A stretch of DNA of 64,000 bases from Nocardioides plantarum (GTDB lineage: Bacteria; Actinomycetota; Actinomycetes; Propionibacteriales; Nocardioidaceae): the NCBI RefSeq assembly GCF_006346395.1, contig NZ_VDMS01000001.1, positions 62,001-126,000 of the forward strand. Reading direction: 5' to 3'. Below, piece after piece: positions 18,051 to 26,388 of this stretch. The notes beneath the pieces are model-generated. The model had not been told where the DNA came from, made no database searches, and worked only from the letters and a program-made list of their open reading frames with translations. Every line of letters begins with the position of its first letter. The stretch's first letter is position 1. A program made the position numbers and the translations under genes.

Positions 18051-19112
18051 TCAGAGGCCGAGGCGCGCCAGCACCCGGTCGGTGGCGTGCCCGTCCTCGA
18101 GCGAGGTGAAGGTCGAGCGGAACCGTGCGTACTGGTCGGCGTGGCGCGCCACCTCGGCGTCGAGCCGGCCGAGCACCTCGACGAGCTCCTCGCTGGTGCG
18201 CACCAGTGGGCCCGGCGCCTGCGAGACGAGGTCGAAGTAGAAGCCGCGCACGGTGCCCTCGAAGCGCTCGAGGTCGTGGGCCAGGAGCACGATCGGCCGA
18301 CCGGTCACGGCGAAGTCGAACATGGTGGAGGAGTAGTCGGTGACGAGCACGTCGGCGGCGGCGTACAGCTCGCTGACGTCGGGCCACCACGAGACGTCGT
18401 GCACCCCGTCGTGCGCGGCGATCTCGGCTCGCGCGGTCACCATGTAGTGCGCCCGGACCAGGAGGTCGTGGCTCTCCCCCAGCGTCTCGGCGAACAGCCC
18501 GAGGTCGAGGGGCAGCGCGATGGCGGGTGCACCGTCGGCGAAGGTCTCGTCGTCCCGCCAGGTCGGTGTGTAGAGGACCACGCGCGAGGCCTCGTCGAGC
18601 CCGAGGGCGTCGCGGACCCGGGTACGCACGGCGGCGGCGTCGGGGCTGCTGAGCAGGTCGTTGCGTGGGTAGCCGTGCTCGAGGACCTCGCCGTCGTAGC
18701 CGAAGGCCTGCCGGAAGCGGGGGGTGCTGGCGGGGTTGGGCGACAGCAGCAGGTCCCACCGGGCGACGTCGTGGTCGAGCCGGTCGAGCCGGCCCGGCGG
18801 TGCCCAGAGGACGTCGCGGTGGATGCGCTTGAGGGGCGTGCCGTGCCAGGTCTGCAGGTAGGTCGTCGTGGACGGCTTGTCCCAGTCGACCTCGGTGTGG
18901 GTGTTGGCGATCAGCAGGTCGGCGGACTCCAGCGTCGCGCGGGCGTCGGGTCCGGCGATGTCGACCACCTCGACGTCGTCGGGGAACCCGGCCCGGTGGC
19001 CCTGGTCGCCCAGCCACACGTGCTCGATGTCGGGGCGGTCGCGCAAGGCCTCGAACAGCACCCGGGGGTTGTCGCTGTAGCGGCCGCCGAAGCTCTGGTA
19101 GACGATCCTCAT
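18051..19112 (-). CDS. CDP-glycerol:poly(glycerophosphate) glycerophosphotransferase family protein
   Basis: A 353-residue single-domain member of the TagB/TagF/TarF family, which transfers glycerol- or ribitol-phosphate from CDP-polyol to teichoic acid chains. Diagnostic motifs: YLQTWHGTPLKRIHRD, GYPRNDLL, RVVLYTPTWRDDE, VTDYSSTMFDFAVTGRPIVL. The ATG overlaps the HAD gene stop by four bases. It is shorter than TagF and lacks a second domain, so a primase-like (TagB) or capping role is as possible as polymerisation. Association with a polyol dehydrogenase and HAD phosphatase upstream hints at a wall glycopolymer with an unusual polyol. Confidence 0.9.
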   Translation of the reverse strand: MRIVYQSFGGRYSDNPRVLFEALRDRPDIEHVWLGDQGHRAGFPDDVEVVDIAGPDARATLESADLLIANTHTEVDWDKPSTTTYLQTWHGTPLKRIHRDVLWAPPGRLDRLDHDVARWDLLLSPNPASTPRFRQAFGYDGEVLEHGYPRNDLLSSPDAAAVRTRVRDALGLDEASRVVLYTPTWRDDETFADGAPAIALPLDLGLFAETLGESHDLLVRAHYMVTARAEIAAHDGVHDVSWWPDVSELYAAADVLVTDYSSTMFDFAVTGRPIVLLAHDLERFEGTVRGFYFDLVSQAPGPLVRTSEELVEVLGRLDAEVARHADQYARFRSTFTSLEDGHATDRVLARLGL

Positions 19113-19873
19113 CGCGGGTCTCCCGGGGTCGTGAGCGAGGTGGTGACGAGGTCGTGGACACCGGCCCAGTCGTCCACCACGGCGTGGGCGCCGGCGTCGA
19201 GCAGCTGGGCGCGCCGGGTGGCCCGCTCGTCGGCGGGCACGAACACGAGGTTGCCGATCACCGGGATGCCGGCGCCGACGGCGGACAGCACGCCAGCCGT
19301 GGCGTCCTCGACCGCGAGCGCGTCGGCCGGCTCGACCCCCAGCACCCGGGCGGCCAGGACGTAGACCGCGGGGTCGGGCTTGCTCGTGGGGACCTCGAGG
19401 GAGTCCTGGGCACTGAAGCGGTCGGCCTCGGGGAAGAGGTCGGCCAGGGCGGTGGCCTGCAGGCAGGCGTCGAGGCGGGCCAGGGCGCTGGAGCTCACCA
19501 GGGCGAGCCGCACCCGGTCGGCGAGCCCGCGCAGGACGTCGCCCACCGCGGCGTCGGGGCGCAGCACCGAGGCGAGGTGGGCGGTGACCACCCGTGCCTC
19601 CTCGTCGACCTGCTCGTCGAGCTCGGTGGGGTCCAGGTGCCGTCCGTGCTCGCGGGCCAGGTCGCCGGCGAGCGCGCGGAAGTTGCGGCCCAGGGCCTCG
19701 CGGCGCAACGTCGCGGCGTCGTACTGCAGGTCGACGCCGAGCCGCGTGAGGAACCGGTTGGTCACCGCGACCGAGGCGTCGAAGGCGGGGTCCTCGGACG
19801 GGAACAGGTTGCCGTCGGCGTCGCACAGCAGCGCCCGGACCGGGGTGGGCAGGGGCTTAGGAGGCAGCGGCAC
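19109..19873 (-). CDS. HAD-superfamily phosphatase
   Basis: A 254-residue haloacid dehalogenase-fold hydrolase of subclass I: catalytic DxD in LLCDADGNLFPSED near residue 18, a helical cap, LVSSSALARLDACL as motif II, and the late acidic motif in ALAVEDATAGVLSA. This resembles phosphatases acting on small sugar or polyol phosphates (phosphoglycolate/beta-phosphoglucomutase group). It overlaps the dehydrogenase upstream by 17 bases and the phosphotransferase downstream by four. With the mannitol dehydrogenase-family neighbour it could form a split polyol-phosphate dehydrogenase/phosphatase pair. Confidence 0.88.
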   Translation of the reverse strand: MPLPPKPLPTPVRALLCDADGNLFPSEDPAFDASVAVTNRFLTRLGVDLQYDAATLRREALGRNFRALAGDLAREHGRHLDPTELDEQVDEEARVVTAHLASVLRPDAAVGDVLRGLADRVRLALVSSSALARLDACLQATALADLFPEADRFSAQDSLEVPTSKPDPAVYVLAARVLGVEPADALAVEDATAGVLSAVGAGIPVIGNLVFVPADERATRRAQLLDAGAHAVVDDWAGVHDLVTTSLTTPGDPR

Positions 19874-21314
19874 GGGCCTGATCCTCCCCGGTGGTCAGTC
19901 GCCGCTGCACGGAGGCCACGAAGGCCGGCACCGCCGCGAGGTCCCCGAGGCCGGCCGCCACCAGGAACGGTCGTACGTCGTGGGCCGCGCCCCGCGCCAG
20001 GGGCACCAGCGTCGAGGCCGCCGGGTCGGTGGCCACCTCGGGAGCCTCCGCGTCGCGGTCGAGCTGGTCGATCCAGGCGGCGAGCGTGTCGGTCAGCACC
20101 GCGCGGGGTGCGCCGGCGTGCACGGCGCGGCGCAGCGGAGGGGCGAGGTAGTTGAGGACCCGGACCGACCCCCGGCCGCGCAACCGCTCCAGCGGGTCGG
20201 CCAGCGCCTGGTTGGCGAAACGACCGAGGAGGTCGGCGACGTAGGCGTCGAGGTCGACGCCGGGCACGTGGGCGAGCAGCGGCGTGACCTCGAGCCGCAT
20301 CATCCGCGACACCGTCGCGGCGAGGACCTGGTCGCGCATCGCGTCGGCCGTCGTGCCGTGGCCGGCGCGGCCACCGAGGAAGCCCAGGGCGACGTGGCTG
20401 GCGTTGAGGAGGCTGGTCTTCATCGCGACGAACGGGCGGGCATCGGCGACCATCTGCACCCCGACGGCGTCCAGCGGCGGCCGCTCGGCGCAGAAGGAGT
20501 CCTCCACAACCCACTGGCGGAACGACTCGCAGACCACCGGAGCCGCGTCGATCAGGCCGTGGCGGCGCCGCAGCCACGCCCCGTGCTCGGCGTCGGAGGG
20601 CGGGGTGATCCGGTCGACCATGGTGCTGGGGAAGGTGACGTGCCGCTCGACCCAGGCGGCCAGCCGGGGGTCGCGGGCCTCGGCGACGGCGAGCACACAG
20701 GCCCGGGCGGCGCGGCCGTTGTCGGGCAGGTTGTCGCACGACATCACGGTGAACGGCCCGCGCCCGGCCCGACGACGGCGAGCGAGCGCGTCGACGACCA
20801 GGTCGAAGGCGTCGACCGGCGAGGGCGCGGGGATGCCCGGCGGCGTCGGGACGGCGGCGGCGTAGGCGGGTGCGGTGATGGTGAGCGTCACGACCTGGGT
20901 CTGCGGGTCGGCCATCCGGCGCACGAGGGCCGCCGGGTCCGCGACCGCGTCGACCTGGTCGCGCAGCACGCCGACCACCCGCACCGAGCGGGACTCGCGC
21001 CCCACCTCGGTGACCGAGTAGAGGCCGTCCTGGCGGGCCAGGCGGCGTACGGTCGTGTGGGACCGCAGGCTGCTGCCGACCACGCCCCACCGGTCGGACA
21101 CGCCGCTCTGGGCGAGGTCGTGCAGGTAGACCGCCTGGTGGGCCCGGTGGAAGGCACCGGTGCCCAGGTGCACGATGCCGGGACGCAACGACGCCACGTC
21201 GTAGGACGGCACCTCGACGTCGGGACCGAGCCCGGACATCGGCTGGGTCCCGAGGCGGACGGCCCCACGGGCCGGTCCGGCGACCGGCGCACCGGGCCGG
21301 ACGGCCGCCGTCAC
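19857..21314 (-). CDS. Mannitol dehydrogenase-family polyol/uronate oxidoreductase
   Basis: Long-chain polyol dehydrogenase family (mannitol, arabinitol, mannitol-1-phosphate or fructuronate). N-terminal Rossmann part with GIVHLGTGAFHRAHQAVYL; catalytic Lys/Asn/His in KTSLLNASH (about 299-307). I prefer GTG 21314 (485 residues), which matches the family length. The frame stays open to 21464, but that segment crosses a possible -10 box at 21417..21412 and is not conserved; ATG 21239 is another option. It heads an operon with the HAD phosphatase and the CDP-glycerol-type transferase. Which polyol is used cannot be told from sequence. Confidence 0.88.
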   Translation of the reverse strand: MTAAVRPGAPVAGPARGAVRLGTQPMSGLGPDVEVPSYDVASLRPGIVHLGTGAFHRAHQAVYLHDLAQSGVSDRWGVVGSSLRSHTTVRRLARQDGLYSVTEVGRESRSVRVVGVLRDQVDAVADPAALVRRMADPQTQVVTLTITAPAYAAAVPTPPGIPAPSPVDAFDLVVDALARRRRAGRGPFTVMSCDNLPDNGRAARACVLAVAEARDPRLAAWVERHVTFPSTMVDRITPPSDAEHGAWLRRRHGLIDAAPVVCESFRQWVVEDSFCAERPPLDAVGVQMVADARPFVAMKTSLLNASHVALGFLGGRAGHGTTADAMRDQVLAATVSRMMRLEVTPLLAHVPGVDLDAYVADLLGRFANQALADPLERLRGRGSVRVLNYLAPPLRRAVHAGAPRAVLTDTLAAWIDQLDRDAEAPEVATDPAASTLVPLARGAAHDVRPFLVAAGLGDLAAVPAFVASVQRRLTTGEDQARAAAS

Positions 21315-21411
21315 AGACGCTCGGACGGGCTGTCGCCGGGCGGTCCGGCAGAGCCGGGACGGGCCGAGAAGCCCGGGATTTCGGGGAGTGAGAATCGCGG
21401 GAACATGCCCC

Positions 21412-21417
21412 AAGGTA
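21412..21417 (-). promoter_or_regulatory. Candidate -10 box for the polyol operon
   Basis: TACCTT on the minus strand about 98 bases before GTG 21314, in the gap after aroQ. Weak evidence by itself; it argues against the longest reading of the dehydrogenase. Confidence 0.3.
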
Positions 21418-21482
21418 CCCGGCGGACTCCGGTCCGGTTCACGCGGGAGTCGCCGGGGCGTCACCCGGCAGCCGTCTCGACG

Positions 21483-21920
21483 TCAGGGTCGGGTGAGCCG
21501 GGCGAGCGACTCGAGGGCCAGCCGGTAGCCGTCGATGCCGTGTCCGGCGACCACCTCGGCGGCGTGGGCGGTGACCACGGAGGTGTGCCGGAAGACCTCG
21601 GGGCGCTGGGTGGGGTCGCTGATGTGGACCTCGACCAGCGGCGCGCTGAGCTGCGCGCAGGCGTCGAGGAGGGCGTAGGAGTAGTGGGTCCAGGCCGCGG
21701 CGTTGAGCACCACCGGAGTGGCCTCGTCGGCGGCCTCGTTGAGCCAGTCGAGCAGGACGCCCTCGTGGTTGGTCTGGCGTACGTCGACCGCGAGCCCGAG
21801 CGGCTCGCCCCAGCCCACGCAGAGCGCGGCGAGCTCGGCGTGGGTCGTCGTGCCGTAGATCTCGGGCTGCCGTCGCCCGAGGCGCCCCAGGTTGGGGCCG
21901 TTGAGCACGAGCACCCTCAC
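21483..21920 (-). CDS. aroQ: 3-dehydroquinate dehydratase, type II
   Basis: Dehydrates 3-dehydroquinate to 3-dehydroshikimate. The 145-residue type II enzyme shows LVLNGPNLGRLGRRQPEIYG at the start (catalytic Tyr in the lid), VDVRQTNHEG, VVLNAAAWTHYSYAL, and VEVHISDPTQRPEVFRH. The position usually Asn-Pro-Gly-Ala-Tyr reads Asn-Ala-Ala-Ala-Trp here, a small deviation in an otherwise intact active site. GTG 21920 overlaps the aroB stop (GTGA). It is the last gene of the alaS-aro block. Confidence 0.95.
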   Translation of the reverse strand: MRVLVLNGPNLGRLGRRQPEIYGTTTHAELAALCVGWGEPLGLAVDVRQTNHEGVLLDWLNEAADEATPVVLNAAAWTHYSYALLDACAQLSAPLVEVHISDPTQRPEVFRHTSVVTAHAAEVVAGHGIDGYRLALESLARLTRP

Positions 21921-23059
21921 GACGCCGCCCCCGAGATCGCCGCGAACGCCTCGCGCAGGTGCTCCTCGGACGGGCCGGACAGCACCGTGGGGCGCCCGAC
22001 GTCGTCGAGCACGACGAAGCGCAGCACGGCGCCGCGCGACTTCTTGTCCACGCGCATGGTGGCGAGCAGCTCGTCGAACCCGGCCCCCGCGTAGGTCGTC
22101 GGCAGCCCGACCCGCGCGAACGTCGCCCGGTGCCGGTCGACCACCTCGCGGGGCAGCCCGGCGGCCCGGTGGGCGAGCTCGGCGACGAAGACGCAGCCGA
22201 TGGCCACGGCCTCGCCGTGGCGGATGCCGTAGTCCTCGGCCCGCTCGATCGCGTGAGCCAGGGTGTGGCCGTAGTTGAGGGCCTCGCGGCCGGGGTGGCC
22301 GTCGGCGCCGCCGGTCTCGCGCAGGTCGGCGACGACCACGTCGACCTTGACCCGGATGGCCCGCTCGACCAGCTCGCGCAGCACCGGGGACGACGCCACC
22401 AGCTCGTCGGGGTCGGTCGTCTCGACGAGCCGCAGGATCTCGGGGTCGGCGATGAAGCCGCACTTGACCACCTCGCCCAGCCCCGCGACGAGCTCGTCAC
22501 GCGGCAGCGTCTCGAGCAGAGAGAGGTCGCAGATGACCCCGGCGGGCTCGTGGAAGGCGCCGACGAGGTTCTTGCCGGCCTCGGTGTTGATGCCGGTCTT
22601 GCCGCCGACCGCCGCGTCGACCATCGCCAGCAGCGTGGTCGGCACGTGCACCACGCGGACCCCGCGCAGCCACGACGCGGCGACGAACCCGCCGAGGTCG
22701 GTCGTCGCTCCCCCGCCGAGGGTGACGACGACGTCGGAGCGGGTGAACCCCTCCTCGCCCAGCGCCTCCCAGCAGGAGTTGGCGACCTCGGCCGTCTTGG
22801 CCTCCTCGCCGTCGGGCACGACGAGCACGGTGACGTCGCGGTCGGGGTGGCTCTCGACGAGGGCGTCGGCCACCTCGCCGACCAGCTCCTCGAGAGCCTC
22901 GGGGCAGATCACCGCGACCCGCAGCGCGTCGCCGACCATCTCGGGCAGGTGGTCGGCCAGGTGGTGGCCGACCACGACGTCGTACGGCGACGCGCCGCCG
23001 ACGTGCAGGACCGTCTCGGGTGCGTGCTCGAGGTCGACGTCGTCGGGCGAGTCGTTCAC
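21917..23059 (-). CDS. aroB: 3-dehydroquinate synthase
   Basis: Makes 3-dehydroquinate from DAHP using NAD and a divalent metal. The 380-residue protein contains VVTLGGGATTDLGGFVAA, HVPTTLLAMVDAAVGGKTGIN, NLVGAFHEP and the metal ligands in LNYGHTLAHAIE. The N-terminus is about 15 residues longer than usual and acidic ([14 protein letters not shown]). GTG 23059 overlaps the aroK stop by four bases. Part of aroC-aroK-aroB-aroQ; no DAHP synthase (aroG) or aroA is in the window. Confidence 0.97.
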   Translation of the reverse strand: MNDSPDDVDLEHAPETVLHVGGASPYDVVVGHHLADHLPEMVGDALRVAVICPEALEELVGEVADALVESHPDRDVTVLVVPDGEEAKTAEVANSCWEALGEEGFTRSDVVVTLGGGATTDLGGFVAASWLRGVRVVHVPTTLLAMVDAAVGGKTGINTEAGKNLVGAFHEPAGVICDLSLLETLPRDELVAGLGEVVKCGFIADPEILRLVETTDPDELVASSPVLRELVERAIRVKVDVVVADLRETGGADGHPGREALNYGHTLAHAIERAEDYGIRHGEAVAIGCVFVAELAHRAAGLPREVVDRHRATFARVGLPTTYAGAGFDELLATMRVDKKSRGAVLRFVVLDDVGRPTVLSGPSEEHLREAFAAISGAAS

Positions 23060-23559
23060 AACGCCTCCAGGATGCGGGTGGCGACCTCGTCGGGCGAGGT
23101 CTCGTCGGTGTCGATCACGAGGGTGGCGACCGACTCGTAGATCGGCGCCCGGGTCTCCAGGGTGGTCTTGATCTGCGCGCGGACGTTGCCGAACAGCAGC
23201 GGGCGTCCGGCCCCGAGCCCGACTCGCTTGACCGCCTCGGCCAGGCCGACGCGCAGGAAGACCACGCGGTGCCCGGCGAGCAGGGCCTGGGTCGACTCGT
23301 CGAGCACGGCTCCCCCGCCGAGCGAGAGCACGCCGTCGTGCCCGGCCAGTGCCTCGGCGACGGCCGCACGCTCGAGCGCGCGGAAGTGCGCCTCGCCCGA
23401 GTCGACGAAGATGTCGGAGATCGTGCGCTGCTCGGCCGCCTCGACGTCGGCGTCGGTGTCGCGCGCCCGGACGCCGAGCCGCTCGGCCAGCAGCGCCGCC
23501 ACCGTCGACTTGCCGGCGCCCATCGGGCCGACGAGCACGACCACCGGACCGTCGGTCAC
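23056..23559 (-). CDS. aroK: Shikimate kinase
   Basis: Phosphorylates shikimate with ATP. The 167-residue kinase has Walker [20 protein letters not shown], the shikimate-binding DTDADVE and [16 protein letters not shown], and the lid region RPLL. GTG 23559 overlaps the aroC stop by four bases; an in-frame GTG farther upstream lies inside aroC. Length and order are as in other actinobacteria. Confidence 0.97.
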   Translation of the reverse strand: MTDGPVVVLVGPMGAGKSTVAALLAERLGVRARDTDADVEAAEQRTISDIFVDSGEAHFRALERAAVAEALAGHDGVLSLGGGAVLDESTQALLAGHRVVFLRVGLAEAVKRVGLGAGRPLLFGNVRAQIKTTLETRAPIYESVATLVIDTDETSPDEVATRILEAL

Positions 23560-24734
23560 CTGTACCTCAGCGCCTCGACGTACGTCGACCAGTTGCGTCG
23601 GGTCTCGCCCAGCGAGTCGCCCCCGAACTTCTCGACCACGGCGTCGGCGAGCACGAGGGCGACCATCGCCTCGGCGACGATGCCGGCCGCGGGCACGGCG
23701 CACACATCGGAACGCTGGTGGTGGGCCGCGGTCTGCTCACCGGTGGCGACGTCGACGGTGCGCAGGGCGCGCGGCACCGTGGCGATGGGCTTCATCGCCG
23801 CGCGGACCCGCAGCACCTCACCGGTGGTCATGCCGCCCTCGGTGCCGCCGGAGCGGTCGGTGACGCGGCGCAGGGCCCCGTCCTGGGTGACGATCTCGTC
23901 GTGGGCCAGGGAGCCCGGGGTCGCGGCGAGCTCGAACCCGTCGCCGACCTCGACGCCCTTGATCGCCTGGATGCCCATCAGCGCGCCGGCCAGGCGCGAG
24001 TCGAGGCGTCGGTCCCAGTGGACGTGGGAGCCCAGGCCGGGCGGGAGCCCGTGCACGACGACCTCGACCACACCACCGAGGGTGTCGCCGTCCTTGTGGG
24101 CCTGGTCGATGCGGGCGACCATCGCGGCAGAGGCCTCGGGGTCCAGGCAGCGCACCGGGTCGTCGTCGAGCCTGGCGACATCGTCGGCCTCGGGCCACAG
24201 ACCCGCAGGCGCGCGCACGCCGCCGAGCTCGATGACGTGGGAGACGATCCGCGCGCCGACGGCCTGCTCCAGGAAGTTGGAGGCGACCCGGCCCAGCGCG
24301 ACCCGGGCGGCGGTCTCGCGCGCCGAGGCCCGCTCGAGCACCGGCCGGGCCTCCTCGAAGTCGTACTTCTGCATGCCGGCCAGGTCGGCGTGGCCGGGGC
24401 GCGGTCGCGTGAGCGGGGCGTTGCGACCGGTCTCCTTCAGCAGGCCCGGGTCGACCGGGTCGGCCGACATCACGGTCTCCCACTTGGGCCACTCGGTGTT
24501 GCCGATGGTGATCGCGACGGGTCCGCCCTGGGTGCGCCCGTGGCGCACGCCGCCGTTGATGGTGACCTGGTCCTGCTCGAACTTCATCCGCGCGCCGCGG
24601 CCGTAGCCGAGGCGTCGGCGCGCGAGCGAGTCGTCGATGTCGGCGGTCGTCACCTCGACGTGGGCCGGGAGCCCCTCGAGGATCGCGACCAGGGACGGGC
24701 CGTGGGACTCACCCGCGGTCAACCAGCGCAGCAT
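23556..24734 (-). CDS. aroC: Chorismate synthase
   Basis: Final shikimate-pathway step, EPSP to chorismate, using reduced FMN. The 392-residue protein starts [21 protein letters not shown] and contains the signatures [24 protein letters not shown], and [18 protein letters not shown]. It is 41 bases downstream of the prepilin peptidase and overlaps aroK, so it is probably part of the long alaS-aro transcript. Confidence 0.98.
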   Translation of the reverse strand: MLRWLTAGESHGPSLVAILEGLPAHVEVTTADIDDSLARRRLGYGRGARMKFEQDQVTINGGVRHGRTQGGPVAITIGNTEWPKWETVMSADPVDPGLLKETGRNAPLTRPRPGHADLAGMQKYDFEEARPVLERASARETAARVALGRVASNFLEQAVGARIVSHVIELGGVRAPAGLWPEADDVARLDDDPVRCLDPEASAAMVARIDQAHKDGDTLGGVVEVVVHGLPPGLGSHVHWDRRLDSRLAGALMGIQAIKGVEVGDGFELAATPGSLAHDEIVTQDGALRRVTDRSGGTEGGMTTGEVLRVRAAMKPIATVPRALRTVDVATGEQTAAHHQRSDVCAVPAAGIVAEAMVALVLADAVVEKFGGDSLGETRRNWSTYVEALRYR

Positions 24735-24775
24735 GGCGCCAGTCTCGCACCGGCGTCGTCACCGACGGTGCGCGG

Positions 24776-25567
24776 TCACCCCGTCGCGAGACGGTCGGCG
24801 ACCGGGCCGCCGGCGAGAAGGCCCACCACGATCCCGGCCAGCAGGAACGGACCGAACGGGAAGTGGTGCTTCAGCAGCCCCGCGTCGCGGCGTACGACGG
24901 CGAGCAGGACCCCCGGGACACCGAACAGCAGGAACGCCGAGTAGAGCCCGACCGCCCACTCCGCCCACCCCTGGTGGGCCAGGGCGAGGCCACAGAGCCC
25001 GGCGAGGCGGACGTCGCCGTAGCCCATCCCGGGCGGGTAGACGAACCAGATCACGAAGAACAGCCCGAACCCGAGGGCGAGTCCGACGACCCCCCGCACG
25101 AGCTGGTCGGGCTCGCCGGACAGCGGCCACAGCACGAGCGCCGCGGTCAGGGCCAGCACGACCGCACCCGAGACCACCGACCGCGGCAGCAGCCGGGTGT
25201 GCAGGTCGACGACCGCGAGCAGCACGCCGATCGGGACCAGCGGCAACAGCACCGCGAGGTCGCGGTCGACCCCGACCGCCACCACGACCAGCACGGCCAC
25301 CACGGCCGCCACGACGCTGGAGACCGGCCCGAGGTACGGCGCGGCGGCGACGTCGACGTAGAGCGGCTTGGGACCCTCCTGGAGCCGACGCTGCTGGCGC
25401 TCGGTGAGCGTGCCCCCGAGGGCGAGGGCCTCGAGCTCGGCGCGCTCCGGGTCGGGCCCGGGCTCGGGCAGGTGAGCGATCGCCACCGGCACGAGCAGCC
25501 CGAGCAGCCCGCACGCCACCGCGGCCAGGGCCGCGACCAGCACCACCTGGTCCGTCAGCTGGGCCAT
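24776..25567 (-). CDS. Prepilin peptidase (A24 family) without methylase domain
   Basis: Membrane aspartic peptidase that trims prepilin signal sequences. The 263-residue protein has about seven membrane segments, the first catalytic Asp in LLAVVDLHTRLLPRS and the second in PGMGYGDVRLAG (GxGD motif). It lacks the cysteine-bearing N-terminal methylase domain of classical PilD, having instead a short cytoplasmic loop (about 35-70). It shares one base with the aroE stop (TGATG), so it is locked into the aro operon. No pilin or assembly genes are in the window; its substrates (Flp/Tad or type IV pilins) must be encoded elsewhere. Confidence 0.93.
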   Translation of the reverse strand: MAQLTDQVVLVAALAAVACGLLGLLVPVAIAHLPEPGPDPERAELEALALGGTLTERQQRRLQEGPKPLYVDVAAAPYLGPVSSVVAAVVAVLVVVAVGVDRDLAVLLPLVPIGVLLAVVDLHTRLLPRSVVSGAVVLALTAALVLWPLSGEPDQLVRGVVGLALGFGLFFVIWFVYPPGMGYGDVRLAGLCGLALAHQGWAEWAVGLYSAFLLFGVPGVLLAVVRRDAGLLKHHFPFGPFLLAGIVVGLLAGGPVADRLATG

Positions 25568-26388
25568 CAGCCAGCCGCCGCACGCGCCTCGAGGGCGCGC
25601 TGCCCCGCCGTCCGCATCGCCTCGAGGGGGCCCGGATGGCCGGTGAACAGCTCGACCTGCAGCACCGCCTGGTGCACCAGGAGGTCGAGCCCGGCGACCA
25701 GCGCCCGGTCCGACGCCACGGCGGCGGTCGCCAGCGGCGTGGGCCAGGGGTCGTAGAGCACCTCGAAGACCACGTCCACGTCGTCGCAGCGGCGCACCAG
25801 GTCGGGGGTCTGCGCTGCCGCCGGGACCGTCGACACCAGCACGTCGGCGACGACGGGGGCCTCGTCGAGGGCGCCCACGCTCACCGCCGGACCGCCAGGG
25901 TGCGCCGCGATCGCCGCGACCGTGTCGGCCGCCCGCTCCGGCGAGCGGACGAGCAGGCGTACGGCGCGTGCGCCCAGGTCGCACATCGCCAGGGCGGCCG
26001 AGGCGGCCGTGGCCCCGCCGCCCAGCACCAGCACCGTCGACACGTCGTCGGACCAGCGCTCGCGCACCGCGGCCGCCGCACCCGGCAGGTCGGTGTTGTC
26101 GAGGCGCAGCCGCCCGTCGTCGACCACCACCGTGTTGGCGCCCCCGGCCAGGTCGACGGCCGGGGTCCGGTCGGCGACCAGCGCCAGCACCTCGCGCTTG
26201 AGGGGCATCGTCAACGACAGCCCGCGCCACGTCCCGTCGGCGACCCCCTCGAGGAACCCCGCGAGCCCGCCCGACGGCACCCGCACCGCGTCGTAGGTCC
26301 AGTCGAGCCCGAGCACGTCGTACGCCGCCCGGTGCAGCGTCGGCGACAGCGAGTGGGCGATGGGGTCGCCGAGGACGGCGCAGCGCAT
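25567..26388 (-). CDS. aroE: Shikimate dehydrogenase
   Basis: Reduces 3-dehydroshikimate to shikimate. The 273-residue enzyme starts MRCAVLGDPIAHSLSPTLHRAAY (shikimate-binding Ser-x-Ser), with the catalytic Lys in SLTMPLKREVL, LDNTDLPG in place of the usual NTDxxG, and a GGGATAASAALA nucleotide loop. GGxxGxGGA is altered to GGGATAAS, seen in actinobacterial SDH/Ael1-like relatives, so cofactor preference is uncertain. ATG 26388 overlaps the mltG stop by one base. Confidence 0.94.
   Translation of the reverse strand: MRCAVLGDPIAHSLSPTLHRAAYDVLGLDWTYDAVRVPSGGLAGFLEGVADGTWRGLSLTMPLKREVLALVADRTPAVDLAGGANTVVVDDGRLRLDNTDLPGAAAAVRERWSDDVSTVLVLGGGATAASAALAMCDLGARAVRLLVRSPERAADTVAAIAAHPGGPAVSVGALDEAPVVADVLVSTVPAAAQTPDLVRRCDDVDVVFEVLYDPWPTPLATAAVASDRALVAGLDLLVHQAVLQVELFTGHPGPLEAMRTAGQRALEARAAAG

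Noticed and set aside
19380..22094. 904-residue plus-strand open frame
   Set aside because: Antisense reading of the polyol dehydrogenase, aroQ and aroB genes; composition is low-complexity and no family is recognisable.
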